From the NCBI RefSeq assembly GCF_004339765.1, contig NZ_SMGO01000002.1:186001-250000 (forward strand): 64,000 bases of DNA, in the 5' to 3' direction. This DNA is from Albibacterium bauzanense. GTDB lineage: Bacteria > Bacteroidota > Bacteroidia > Sphingobacteriales > Sphingobacteriaceae. The notes beneath the pieces were generated by a model. It saw only the letters and a list, made by a program, of their open reading frames with translations, ran no database searches and was not told the origin of the DNA. Positions 36,308-45,898 of this stretch are shown here, piece after piece. A program made the position numbers and the translations under genes. Positions within the stretch are counted from its first letter, which is position 1. Each line of letters begins with the position of its first letter.

Positions 36308-38779
36308 TTAAGAATTTTTAGAGGAGGCCTTGTATTCCTTTTGTTCTCTCCAAACTGCAAAGCCCAATACTAAAAGTAATAAGACGGAAGCAATAAGGGA
36401 AATAGTTTCTCCGGTATAATAAGATTGAGGTTCGAATTTGAATTCTACTTTATGGTTACCTCCGGGAAGCTGAGCAGCACGCAATACATAGTCGGCTCTG
36501 AAATATGGAATTTCTTGACCATCTACATACGCTTTCCATCCTTTATCATAATAGATTTCAGAAAATACTGCTACAACGGTGCCTGGAGCAGAATATTCAT
36601 ATATCAAATGATCTGGACGGTAATCAACTAATTCTATAATGGCATTGGTTGAATTACTGATCTTGGCAGAATCGATAAGGTGTTTAAATTCTGTGTGAAT
36701 GATAGCTACGTCTTTTGGATTGAAGCTATCAAGTCCTTGCATTTCCTGCTCTGCATTATCTACATATTTAATACGGTTGATAAACCATGCATTTCCTGCA
36801 GCCGAACTTCTGTTCTGGATATGTTGAGAATCTTGCCCATCGGAAGTAATAACATACTTCGTATTCAGCATATCCAATACATCCTGATTAATGGCGTTAT
36901 TGAACTGACGTTCTAATAATTCTTGATAACGCATTAATTTAGCAGCATGGTATCCTCCAATGGTATTGTGATAATACGATGTGCTTGCACTATTGAATGT
37001 AGAAATGGTTAAATCAAGAACCCGATAATCTGGCTGTGTATCACGGTTAATAAATTTATCTACCTCACGTTTCGGGAATTGATTGGCAAGTACAGATGCT
37101 TCAACAAAATTATCTTTGTTTAAATAGCGACGGTTTACACCCCACATATCAATCAGAATAGCTACTGCTAATAAAATGATAGCTGTTTTTGGTTTCAATT
37201 TATCTTTAACCCAAAGCCAAACGACTCCTGAACCTAACAATACAAAAATGAACGATCTAAAAGCATCGTTTCTTGCCATAGCGGTACGATCACTAACCAA
37301 TGCATTCAAGATAGATTGTGCAAAATTATTATCGCCAAGCTGCTGTCCTAACTGTTGAGCTATTGCCTGATGATTACTGGTTTTAAAGCTTAAGAACAGG
37401 TTGGGCAAAATGGCTACAATTAAGGCAATGCCACCGACAATATAAAAGCTATAAAGTACCTTTTTATCTAACTTTGGAATCTCTGTCCGCTTGGTAATAA
37501 TTTCGTTTAAAGCCAATACTGCAAGGATTGGAATAAAGAGGGATGCGATTACCAGAGTTGACTCTACAGCTCTGAATTTATTATAAAGTGGGAAATAATT
37601 AAAGAAGATATCGGAAATAAATGGCAAATGTCTTCCAAAGGCGAGGAATAGACTCAGAAGCGTTGCTCCTAATAGCCACCATTTTAAGCGACTGTGAACG
37701 ATGAATAGTCCCAATACAAATAAGAAAATTACAATCGCACCAAAATACCATGGTCCAGAGGTAAAAGGCTTATCGCCCCAATAGGTAGGCATTTGCTGTG
37801 CGAAACCCACCGCTTGGTTTGCAGGAACACCTTCTTTAAGAAGCACTTTTGCAACTTCTGAGTTTTCGTCTAATTGAGGACCTGAACCACCGCCGTATGC
37901 ATTAGGAATTAGGAAAGTAAGGTTTTCCATTACTCCCTGACTCCATTGATAGGCATACTCTCTATCAACTCCTTTTGTATCTGCAGCCTTTGCTTCAGTT
38001 GTTAAATTTGATTTACCTCTGATAGATTCCTGGCTATATTCATAGGTAGTCCATAATAAGCCAGCATTTACTGCCAAAGCTAATACGCAAGCTACTGCCA
38101 AAGAACCGATAGCTTTTCCAAATTCAGCTGTTTTCTTTTCTTTAATGGCATGATATAGTTCTATTCCCACCAATATTAACATAGCAATAAGGAGGTAATA
38201 GGTCATTTGAATATGGTTTACCCTGATCTCTAAGGCCAGGAACAGGGCTGTTAAAGCGGCTCCCCATAGATATTTACCCCGTAACGTTAGTAAAATACCG
38301 GCTATAACAGGTGCAAAGAAAGCAATAGCGTAGGCTTTACTGGCATGCCCTGCTTCAATATATATAAAATTATAAGAGGAGAAAGTAAATGCAACTGCCC
38401 CTAATGCGGCAATCCATGGCTTAACGCGCATTACATTAAAGAGCAAATAAGAACCTATTAAATAGAAGAGAATGGTATCAATCGGATTGGGAAATACGGT
38501 CTTAAAGAAACCCATAACATGGGTTGTAATGTTCTTAGGATAGGATACCCAGATCTGATAAGAAGGCATTCCACCAAACATTGCATTGGTCCAAAGTGGT
38601 GCTGTACCATCTTCTGCTTTAAAATCCATGATCTCCCTTTGCATGGCTTTCGCTTGGATAACATCTTGTTGTACAAGCTCTTTACCTTGCCAGGCAGGAG
38701 TAAAATAGATAAAGCTGATAGCTATAAATAGTCCAATGATTGCAAAATGGACGGAGTTACGCGTAAACCAATGTTTCAT
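36308..38779 (-). CDS. YfhO-like multi-spanning membrane protein
   Basis: 823 residues with about 12-13 membrane helices, mainly in the first 560 residues and again at the C-terminus (about 785-805). A large extracytoplasmic domain lies between (about 570-780; NAINQDVLDMLNTKYVI, HKVEFKFEP). This is the YfhO/GT-C-like layout. YfhO relatives in Firmicutes help attach sugars to teichoic acids or lipids; in Bacteroidota the role is not settled. Complete gene with no truncation seen. A -7-like TATTTTTG lies on the complement at 38812-38805. Confidence 0.88.
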   Translation of the reverse strand: MKHWFTRNSVHFAIIGLFIAISFIYFTPAWQGKELVQQDVIQAKAMQREIMDFKAEDGTAPLWTNAMFGGMPSYQIWVSYPKNITTHVMGFFKTVFPNPIDTILFYLIGSYLLFNVMRVKPWIAALGAVAFTFSSYNFIYIEAGHASKAYAIAFFAPVIAGILLTLRGKYLWGAALTALFLALEIRVNHIQMTYYLLIAMLILVGIELYHAIKEKKTAEFGKAIGSLAVACVLALAVNAGLLWTTYEYSQESIRGKSNLTTEAKAADTKGVDREYAYQWSQGVMENLTFLIPNAYGGGSGPQLDENSEVAKVLLKEGVPANQAVGFAQQMPTYWGDKPFTSGPWYFGAIVIFLFVLGLFIVHSRLKWWLLGATLLSLFLAFGRHLPFISDIFFNYFPLYNKFRAVESTLVIASLFIPILAVLALNEIITKRTEIPKLDKKVLYSFYIVGGIALIVAILPNLFLSFKTSNHQAIAQQLGQQLGDNNFAQSILNALVSDRTAMARNDAFRSFIFVLLGSGVVWLWVKDKLKPKTAIILLAVAILIDMWGVNRRYLNKDNFVEASVLANQFPKREVDKFINRDTQPDYRVLDLTISTFNSASTSYYHNTIGGYHAAKLMRYQELLERQFNNAINQDVLDMLNTKYVITSDGQDSQHIQNRSSAAGNAWFINRIKYVDNAEQEMQGLDSFNPKDVAIIHTEFKHLIDSAKISNSTNAIIELVDYRPDHLIYEYSAPGTVVAVFSEIYYDKGWKAYVDGQEIPYFRADYVLRAAQLPGGNHKVEFKFEPQSYYTGETISLIASVLLLLVLGFAVWREQKEYKASSKNS

Positions 38780-38863
38780 TCTCTGAATTCTATGTCTGAA
38801 AACTCAAAAATATAGAATAGAATCCAATTTTTATGAAGAGAATAGTATTTTGTATAAAAACGC

Positions 38864-39151
38864 TTACTTTATCTCTTCAAAATCAACAAATTCACCTGCT
38901 TGGTTTGCGCCATTCTGGTTAGATGGCTGAGGAGGAATGTAATCGATATTAATCTTACCATCCGCTTTCTTTTGATGTTCACGAGGGTTTTGTCTACTTC
39001 TTTGCTGACCCTGTGCCTGAAATTCTTTAAAGGCTTGCTCCTGCATTTTTTTTGCAAAGCCTCTTAAAATCCATGGCAATAAACGAGCCGTCAGTATACG
39101 AAGTATCCATAAGACCAATATTGCAATAAATAAAAACTTTATAAAACCCAT
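38864..39151 (-). CDS. Small membrane protein, DUF4834-like
   Basis: 95 residues. A membrane helix at the N-terminus (about 4-22), then a short basic segment and a Gln/Asn/Pro-rich acidic tail ending VDFEEIK. This matches the Bacteroidota DUF4834 type. It lies between the YfhO-like gene and a second small membrane protein gene, all on the same strand. Function unknown. Confidence 0.8.
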   Translation of the reverse strand: MGFIKFLFIAILVLWILRILTARLLPWILRGFAKKMQEQAFKEFQAQGQQRSRQNPREHQKKADGKINIDYIPPQPSNQNGANQAGEFVDFEEIK

Positions 39152-39244
39152 ATCGTTGTAAATCCTTTTCTTTTATAAATCTTTAACAAAATTAATAAAA
39201 AACTGTTTATTAAAAATTTATCTGCTGTAAAATTGACGAGTGTA

Positions 39245-39724
39245 TTACTTTTGTTGCGCTTGCTTAATGGCGTCCACCAGTTCTTTTGGTCGCTGACTAC
39301 CAATAATATACACTAATCCTTCGCGGTCTGTTATCCAAACAGCTTTCTTACCACCGGCATAGAAACGTATTTTACCATTTTGATGAAGATTATAAACCGG
39401 GTTATTAACCAAGAACGTACTGTAACCTTTGTTTTCTACCTTAACAACGCTATTTAAATCAATCTTTACCAGGCGGGTGGTCCATAATCCGCTCATTTGT
39501 ATGCTATTTTCTGTTACCGTAATTCGGTAATGCAGCATATACATCATGATGATGGAAACAAAAATAATGATGGAGCCTGCAACTAAAAATAGCCTGCTAT
39601 TCTCTTCATGCTCTATATTAAGATAATAGGCAACGAAGCAGAATAACGCTAAAAGTAAGCGTACGCTCAGCCATCCGCGATCCCGGCCGAGGTATTGGTT
39701 TTCGATATAAATTGCTTTACTCAT
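39245..39724 (-). CDS. Hypothetical two-helix membrane protein with PH-like C-terminus
   Basis: 159 residues. Two membrane helices (about 19-37 and 44-63) form a hairpin; the remainder is beta-rich and resembles bacterial PH-like domains (YRITVTENSIQMSGLW then FLVNNPVYNLHQNG). Its first codons overlap the tilS stop by eight bases, so translation is probably coupled to tilS. No enzymatic motif is visible. Confidence 0.75.
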   Translation of the reverse strand: MSKAIYIENQYLGRDRGWLSVRLLLALFCFVAYYLNIEHEENSRLFLVAGSIIIFVSIIMMYMLHYRITVTENSIQMSGLWTTRLVKIDLNSVVKVENKGYSTFLVNNPVYNLHQNGKIRFYAGGKKAVWITDREGLVYIIGSQRPKELVDAIKQAQQK

Positions 39725-41045
39725 CTTTTATTTCATCGAAGATAATAACTTTTTTAGTTTTTGGTGTCACCTTAAAATTATCATCAATTCTCCAGGGTAA
39801 AATTGCTACAATTGATTGACCAGCATCTTCAATGACAGGTACTTCCTGCTTTAAAGTAACCGGTATTTTTAAAGAGATCAGGAAGTCACTCACTTTTTTT
39901 TGTCCTTTCATACCCAAGGGCTGAAAGCGATCTCCTTGATGCCAGGAACGGACAAGAAGCGGAAGTTTGACTGCATCAAAATCAATGACCTGTATAAAAC
40001 CTGTCAAGCTTAAGTCTGCCCTATCTGCACTATACACTTTATATCTTTTATGAAACCATGTAAATTCATAAGGAAGTGCTTCTATAGATAGATCTTCAAA
40101 ATTCTCTTTAACAAGTGGTTTCAATATCAGGCTTGTCCGATCTACCAATATTTGATGTGTTGAGGAATAGAAACTTCTTCCTGAACCATTATCCCAATCT
40201 CTTAATAAATCTGATAAAACTGCCTCTGTAAACCCATAAGGACTAAAGAGTTCATAGATCCATAAACTAATAGGGTTGAGCTCTTTTAGATGGGATATTT
40301 GAATATGAGTTTCTTCATTTGGCTCTTTAATAAAGAGTTCTAATCTTAACTCCTCAACGGCTTGAGTCAAAAAAGACTCGACAGCATGGAATCTTTTGCT
40401 ATTGGCAAGGAACGTTTTCTCAATTTCAGGATTGATTTTACGCAGAACAGGCAGAACTTCCAACCTGATTCTATTCCTTTTATACTTGGTACTTGCATTG
40501 GATGCATCTTCCCGAAAATCTAATTTCTTCTGAACAACAATATCCTTTACTTCTTCCCCGGTAAATGCCAGTAGGGGACGAATCAGCTTATCTCGTTTGG
40601 GTAAAATTCCTGATAAACCAGCAATGCCTGTCCCCCGCAGAAGATTCAAGAATACCGTTTCTACTGAATCTGTTTGATGATGTGCGACTGCAAGAAAGGA
40701 ATAATTGTGCTTGCTTCGAATCTCTTCTAACCATTTATAGCGAAGATCTCGCGCTGCCATCTGTATAGAAATATGGTTTTCGCTTGCATATTGTTCAGTA
40801 GAGAAATGGGTTGAATAGAAATCAACTTTAAATTGATCTGCCAATGATTTAACAAATTCTTCATCGAGATTGGATGCCTCTTCTCTCAATCCGAAATTAC
40901 AATGAGCAATTCCAAAATTGAAACCAGCTTCTGCAAATAGATAGGCCATCAAAACAGAATCTTTGCCACCACTTACAGCCAGAAGAATTGGTTGTTCTTT
41001 TGTAAACAAACTATTTTCAGCAATAAAGCGCAAAAACTTATCCAT
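39717..41045 (-). CDS. tilS: tRNA(Ile)-lysidine synthase
   Basis: 442 residues from the ATG at 41045. It attaches lysine to C34 of the minor isoleucine tRNA, making it read AUA codons. The N-terminal ATP-binding site SGGKDS is at residues 25-30, followed by AHCNFGLR and the HHQTDSVETVFLNLLRGTGI block; substrate-binding and C-terminal TilS domains follow (KVSDFLISLKIP). Longer starts (GTG at 41087 and an ATG at 41054) are rejected because a candidate -7 element TAACTTTG on the complement (41065-41058) would put the transcript start just before 41045. Confidence 0.93.
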   Translation of the reverse strand: MDKFLRFIAENSLFTKEQPILLAVSGGKDSVLMAYLFAEAGFNFGIAHCNFGLREEASNLDEEFVKSLADQFKVDFYSTHFSTEQYASENHISIQMAARDLRYKWLEEIRSKHNYSFLAVAHHQTDSVETVFLNLLRGTGIAGLSGILPKRDKLIRPLLAFTGEEVKDIVVQKKLDFREDASNASTKYKRNRIRLEVLPVLRKINPEIEKTFLANSKRFHAVESFLTQAVEELRLELFIKEPNEETHIQISHLKELNPISLWIYELFSPYGFTEAVLSDLLRDWDNGSGRSFYSSTHQILVDRTSLILKPLVKENFEDLSIEALPYEFTWFHKRYKVYSADRADLSLTGFIQVIDFDAVKLPLLVRSWHQGDRFQPLGMKGQKKVSDFLISLKIPVTLKQEVPVIEDAGQSIVAILPWRIDDNFKVTPKTKKVIIFDEIKDE

Positions 41046-41048
41046 GAA

Positions 41049-41080
41049 TTGCATAGTCAAAGTTATGGAAATTATCTTTG
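41049..41080 (+). promoter_or_regulatory. Candidate promoter of the OstA-like gene, inside the tilS start region
   Basis: TTG (41049-41051), a 21-base spacer, then TATCTTTG (41073-41080), on the plus strand. The minus-strand TAACTTTG of tilS lies at 41058-41065, between the two plus-strand boxes, so the divergent promoters overlap. Confidence 0.5.
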
Positions 41081-41160
41081 GCAGCACATTTGCGATTCCT
41101 TAAATGACATTTTTATTTTATTATGGACTTTGGTTAAAGCAAAAACGTATTTTTGAGGCG

Positions 41161-43323
41161 GTGAAAAAAATAATCTTCTTTTTAATTATTTTATTATTTC
41201 CTACTTTATTATTGGCTCAACAAACCATTACGGTAGTATCCAATACAAAAGTAACTTATGACCAGGACCGTGGATCGTACCGCTGGTATCATCCCGTTTT
41301 TGCCCATGAGGGAAGTACGCTCGCTGCTGACAGCTCGGATTTCAATGAAGGAGATAATTTTTTTGACGCCTATGGCCATGTGGTAATTACTCAGCCCAAT
41401 GGCACCGTGGTTTATGCCGATAAGCTTCATTATACAGAAAGTACCCAACAGGCATTGCTGACAGGCAATGTGCGATTGGTAGACCGCGGTGCTACTTTAA
41501 CCACAAACTACCTAACCTATAATATGAAATCAAAGATTGGTTCTTATCATGGGGGAGGGAAAATAATTAACGGTACTGATACATTGGATAGTACGCATGG
41601 TTATTATTTTGAGAACACACAAGATGCTTATTTTCGAGAAAATGTAGTTGTAAGAAGCAAAGACGCTATTATTAATACCGATACGATGCGGTATAATTCT
41701 AATTCTAAAGTGGCTTATTTTTATGGACCTACTAATATTAAAGGAGGAAGCGGAAATCTTTATACAGAGAATGGCGATTATAATACAGAAACCGACCAGG
41801 CAAAGTTTGGGAAAAATAACTTATACACTGAAGGAAGTAAATTTCTGAGAGGTGATAGCTTGTATTATGATGGAGTTTTAGGGAATGGGCGCGCGGTAAA
41901 AAATGTTGTATTTATAGATACAGCTCAGAAAATTGTTATGCGCGGACAGCTGGGTGTTTATACGAAAGCTACGCAGACTACTGTCGTCACGCAGAATGCC
42001 TATATTGTTTTAGCGACGGAGGATTCTACGTCGACCTCAAGCGATTCTACGAATTTGGCAGCCGACAGCACTGCTATAGATAGTTTATCGACTAAGCCGG
42101 AAACAAAGAGAGATTCTACTTTTATGACAGCAGATACTCTTTTTTCACAAGTAATACCTCTTCGCGATTTTATTCATTTAAAATTAAATCTGGGAAAAGA
42201 GAATGATAGTCTGGAAGAGCCGGACGAGTCTCTGGGGCTACCTTCGGACACATCCGTCCGGAATAATATAATTAGCAGAGGCCCTCTCATACCAACAGAT
42301 TCTTTAAATACAACCGATTCTTTGTCGGTGAGCGCAGCCGACTCTTTGACAATAAGCACTGTCGATTCTTTGATGGCTGATAGCATTGATAAAGCTGATA
42401 TTCCTATTGATAGTTTGACAAAGAGGCTTCCCGAAAAGATACCTGATACCTTAAACGTTGATAGTTTGGATGCCTTTGCTGTTGATTCAACATTTATATC
42501 ACCGGTAAAAGGAACAGCCGATAGCTTACTAAATGAGGCTACTAAAGTTGCACTTCAGGCCAAAACAGATACCCTGAGGACAGACACTGGTGAAACAAGA
42601 ATTGTCAAAGCTTATCATAACGTTAAAATCTTCAAATCTGACCTGCAGGCAATTGCAGATTCGGCTTATTACGGTTATGCTGATTCCATTATCAGGTGTT
42701 ATGGAAAACCTATTATATGGTCTCAAGGTTCACAGCTTTCTGCTGATACTGTTTACATGCTTCTAAAGAATCAGAAGATGGAGAATGTTCTATTTGAGAG
42801 GAATGCCTTTATGGTCAATACACAACTTGATTCAATCAAGTTTAACCAGGTAAAAGGACGAAAGATAACAGGTTATTTTAAAGACAATAACCTAGACCGG
42901 ATTTATGTTGATGGAAATGCCGAAAGTATTTATTTTACTGTTGAAGAAGAAGAATATACAGGAATGCTAAGAAGCATAAGCAGTCGGATTAAGATTAAGT
43001 TTGAGGATAACAAAATGACAGATGTCATTTCAATTCGAAAGGCAGAGAGTGTTTATTATCCCATTGCCTCAGTTCCGGCAGGACAAGATATATTGGAAGG
43101 TTTTATATGGAAACCTGAATTACGACCAAAGTCGAAAGAAGAAATAATTCCATCTGATGATCAGGAAGCGAAAGCTGTTGAAGAGGTTCCTGTTACTGAA
43201 GAAGAAAAACCGGCTACTGAAAATATTGCCGCTCCTGCGCCAGCCAGTGAGGAAACTCCTGCTCCTACACCTACTGAACCTGAGCCGACTGAAGAAAATG
43301 CGCCAACTTCTGAACAGCAATAG
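41161..43323 (+). CDS. OstA/LptA-like exported protein with Asp/Ser-rich middle
   Basis: 720 residues from the GTG at 41161, where a clean signal peptide begins ([19 protein letters not shown]). An ATG 19 codons earlier (41104) is possible; it would put a charged stretch before the signal. Residues about 20-270 are OstA/LptA beta repeats ([56 protein letters not shown]). The centre (about 290-445) is rich in Asp-Ser, with many short DSL/DST motifs. A second OstA-like stretch (about 470-640) and an acidic Pro/Glu tail follow. LptA-type proteins bridge lipopolysaccharide across the periplasm. Its 3' end overlaps rdgB by 53 bp on the opposite strand. Confidence 0.85.
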   Translation: MKKIIFFLIILLFPTLLLAQQTITVVSNTKVTYDQDRGSYRWYHPVFAHEGSTLAADSSDFNEGDNFFDAYGHVVITQPNGTVVYADKLHYTESTQQALLTGNVRLVDRGATLTTNYLTYNMKSKIGSYHGGGKIINGTDTLDSTHGYYFENTQDAYFRENVVVRSKDAIINTDTMRYNSNSKVAYFYGPTNIKGGSGNLYTENGDYNTETDQAKFGKNNLYTEGSKFLRGDSLYYDGVLGNGRAVKNVVFIDTAQKIVMRGQLGVYTKATQTTVVTQNAYIVLATEDSTSTSSDSTNLAADSTAIDSLSTKPETKRDSTFMTADTLFSQVIPLRDFIHLKLNLGKENDSLEEPDESLGLPSDTSVRNNIISRGPLIPTDSLNTTDSLSVSAADSLTISTVDSLMADSIDKADIPIDSLTKRLPEKIPDTLNVDSLDAFAVDSTFISPVKGTADSLLNEATKVALQAKTDTLRTDTGETRIVKAYHNVKIFKSDLQAIADSAYYGYADSIIRCYGKPIIWSQGSQLSADTVYMLLKNQKMENVLFERNAFMVNTQLDSIKFNQVKGRKITGYFKDNNLDRIYVDGNAESIYFTVEEEEYTGMLRSISSRIKIKFEDNKMTDVISIRKAESVYYPIASVPAGQDILEGFIWKPELRPKSKEEIIPSDDQEAKAVEEVPVTEEEKPATENIAAPAPASEETPAPTPTEPEPTEENAPTSEQQ

Positions 43324-43855
43324 CTCGGTGGCTAATGTTGTTTTTCTCTGACGCATCCATCTGTGCGAATGATTTTGAATAACCTTCCGGAATAAATATC
43401 GGGTCGTATCCAAATCCATTATCTCCCATTCTTTCAGTGCTGATCGAACCTTCAATCCTACCTTCAAAAAAGTATTCTTTGTCTTCTAATAACAAGGATA
43501 TCACGGTTACAAAAGCTGCTTTTCGGTTGCTTTTACCCTTTAAATTGTCCAGCAACAGATTGATGTTCTTTTCCATATCTCTTGATCCGGAATAGCGCGC
43601 TGAAAGAACACCTGGCTCATTATTTAATGCTTCAACCATTAAACCAGAATCGTCAGCAAAACAATCCAATTGATAATGCTCTTTGATATAATGGCTCTTC
43701 TGGCTGGCATTTATTTCAAACGTATCTCCCGTTTCAGGAATATCAGCCGTACAGCCGATATCATCTAAACTTTTTAAGATGATATGATTATCCAGCATGG
43801 CATTAACTTCTTCCAATTTGTGTTTATTGTTGGTTGCAAAGACTATTTCTCTCAT
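43271..43855 (-). CDS. rdgB: XTP/dITP pyrophosphatase (RdgB/HAM1)
   Basis: 194 residues. It hydrolyses non-canonical purine nucleotides such as dITP and XTP. The N-terminal [49 protein letters not shown] and C-terminal [19 protein letters not shown] are the HAM1 blocks. It follows an unknown gene by one base on the same strand. Its 3' end runs 53 bp into the 3' end of the OstA-like gene. Confidence 0.95.
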   Translation of the reverse strand: MREIVFATNNKHKLEEVNAMLDNHIILKSLDDIGCTADIPETGDTFEINASQKSHYIKEHYQLDCFADDSGLMVEALNNEPGVLSARYSGSRDMEKNINLLLDNLKGKSNRKAAFVTVISLLLEDKEYFFEGRIEGSISTERMGDNGFGYDPIFIPEGYSKSFAQMDASEKNNISHRAIAVQKLAHFLQSAQVQ

Positions 43856-43856
43856 A

Positions 43857-44381
43857 TTAAAGACTCATCAGTTTAATTGCATCCCAAAATAAACGTTTCT
43901 TTTCTGTGTCTCGTAGCATTTCTTCAAAACTATAGCTGTATAAAAACTGAATGTCATCTTGTATTTTTAATATGTTCTCTGCGCAACCTTCTATTCCCAA
44001 TAGCTGAGGTTCAGCACCAAGGAAAATGCAATTTTTAGGATTAAGCTTCTCTTTAACCTTTCCGAATGTCAAACCCTTATCAGGTTCATTATGATTCAAT
44101 ACTACAATGTCTTCAAGTGCTAACTTCAAGGCTTTTAATATCTTCATAAATGCAATTTCAGCATCGGCCGAAAGAAATTCATTACTATTATCTGAAATTA
44201 CAAAAAGAATATTCTTATTATTGCCACCATAAGTTTTAAGTACGATTTCTGACTCCGTTTGTATGGGCCGGATTTCAAAAGAGGCATCATCAATCGAAGG
44301 ACTTTGAAAGTCTATATCAAAGATAGTCTCTGACATCAAAGCTTGAAGTGCTAAGGGATTGGAAGTATTCAACGGACTCAT
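43857..44381 (-). CDS. Hypothetical protein upstream of rdgB
   Basis: 174 residues, no signal or membrane helix. Blocks such as [39 protein letters not shown] and [12 protein letters not shown] look like an alpha/beta Rossmann-type core. I do not recognise the family. It is one base upstream of rdgB on the same strand and probably in one transcript with it, suggesting a link to DNA or nucleotide quality control; this is inference only. Confidence 0.7.
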   Translation of the reverse strand: MSPLNTSNPLALQALMSETIFDIDFQSPSIDDASFEIRPIQTESEIVLKTYGGNNKNILFVISDNSNEFLSADAEIAFMKILKALKLALEDIVVLNHNEPDKGLTFGKVKEKLNPKNCIFLGAEPQLLGIEGCAENILKIQDDIQFLYSYSFEEMLRDTEKKRLFWDAIKLMSL

Positions 44382-44512
44382 GGGTTCAAAGGTAAAGAAA
44401 GCTTCATTTAAACAGTAGAATTAATGTTAAAAATCGTTAAAAGCAAAGTCAATCTACGATAAATACCTAACTTAGCGAATCTTTTAAAAACTGAACAGAT
44501 AGTATATCATAA

Positions 44513-45844
44513 ATGAAGAAGTATTTTAGTTTAATCATATTATTCCTCGTTGCATTTAGCAATTCTGCGAAAAGTCAACAGCTTGATAAAGTAGTTGCAG
44601 TAGTAGGCAATAGTATTATTTTAAAATCAGAAATTGAAAATCAATATATAGCTCAGGGAAGCCCTGCTGATGTTAGTGCTAAATGTATCATCTTACATCA
44701 GCTATTAACTCAAAAGCTTCTTGCGCAGCAAGCAGCGATCGATTCAATTAGCGTTACAGAAGATGAAGTAGATGATAATATAAATAATCGTTTGCGGTAT
44801 ATGTCAAATCAGGCTGGAGGACAGGAGAAATTAGAAGAGTTCCTGAATAGATCTTTGCTTCAGTATAAAGAAGAAATGCGTCCTACGATTCGTGAGATGC
44901 TGATTGCTAATAAAATGCAGCGGTCAATCACTCAAGATATAGACGTTACTCCGAATGAGGTTAAACGCTACTTCGAGAATATTCCTGCTGATAGTCTTCC
45001 AAACTTCAATACAGAGGTAGAGATTGGAGAAATTGTATTTCAACCCAAATTAACGGATGCGGAGAAAAAACCTTTTTATGATCGCGCAGAACAATTACGT
45101 CAGGAAATAATTAGTGGTAAAGATTTTGGGACCATGGCACGCTTATATTCACAAGATCCGGGATCGGCACCTGATGGAGGTGAAATGCCTTTCGCTGATC
45201 GTGAATCTTATGTAAAAGAATTCTCTGCTGTTGCCTTCAAATTAAAAGCCGGAGAGATCTCAAAAGTATTCGAAACTGATTTCGGATATCATTTTCTTCA
45301 GGTATTAGAACGCAGAGGTGAACAGGTAAGAGTTAGACATATACTTATCTCTATTGTTCCAACCGAGGCGAGTTTAACGCGTGCAAAGCAATTAGCAGAC
45401 AGCGTATACAACGAAATAAATGCTAAAAGATTAGACTTCTATACTGCTGCTACAACTTACTCTGATGATAAAGCAACCAAGTATAACGGTGGGATGATTA
45501 TCAATGCTCAAAATGTTCAGACAAGAACTACTTATATTCCAGTAGACCAACTTGATGCAGGCATCTTTACTGCTATTGACACTTTACAGGCTGGGCAATA
45601 CTCTAAACCAAGCCGCTTTACAGGTCCGGATGGCAAAAGTGCTTATCGCCTGGTTTATTTGAAATCACGTACTCCGCCTCATCAAGCAAGCTTCAATGAT
45701 GACTTTGCTAAGATTAAAGAAGCAGCTCTAGAAGATAAAATGAATAAGGTAGTTGCAGACTGGTTTGACGAAAGAAAGAAATCAACCTATATAAGAATTG
45801 ATCAGGAATATCAAGACTGCGATGTACTGAAAGTATGGTTATAG
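44513..45844 (+). CDS. surA: Periplasmic peptidyl-prolyl isomerase (SurA-like)
   Basis: 443 residues with an N-terminal signal peptide (about 1-21). The SurA N-terminal helical region (LDKVVAVVGNSIILKSEIE) is followed by two PpiC/parvulin domains (about 165-270, EVEIGEIVFQP, and 275-380, VRVRHILISIVP) and a C-terminal helix. SurA chaperones outer-membrane beta-barrel proteins. It fits the other envelope genes in the window. Not in an obvious operon. Confidence 0.93.
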   Translation: MKKYFSLIILFLVAFSNSAKSQQLDKVVAVVGNSIILKSEIENQYIAQGSPADVSAKCIILHQLLTQKLLAQQAAIDSISVTEDEVDDNINNRLRYMSNQAGGQEKLEEFLNRSLLQYKEEMRPTIREMLIANKMQRSITQDIDVTPNEVKRYFENIPADSLPNFNTEVEIGEIVFQPKLTDAEKKPFYDRAEQLRQEIISGKDFGTMARLYSQDPGSAPDGGEMPFADRESYVKEFSAVAFKLKAGEISKVFETDFGYHFLQVLERRGEQVRVRHILISIVPTEASLTRAKQLADSVYNEINAKRLDFYTAATTYSDDKATKYNGGMIINAQNVQTRTTYIPVDQLDAGIFTAIDTLQAGQYSKPSRFTGPDGKSAYRLVYLKSRTPPHQASFNDDFAKIKEAALEDKMNKVVADWFDERKKSTYIRIDQEYQDCDVLKVWL

Positions 45845-45855
45845 TATTTATAGTA

Positions 45856-45898
45856 TTATTTGAGAAGTAGCTTCTTGGTAAGTCTATTTCTCAAATAA
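45856..45898. terminator. Bidirectional hairpin after surA and the NTF2-like gene
   Basis: Perfect 11-bp arms TTATTTGAGAA / TTCTCAAATAA around a 21-base loop, between convergent genes. The right arm lies within the 3' end of the NTF2-like gene. Confidence 0.6.

Noticed and set aside
43013-43030. Palindrome AAATGACAGATGTCATTT as an operator
   Set aside because: It is inside the OstA-like coding region, far from any promoter, and is explained by the codons there.
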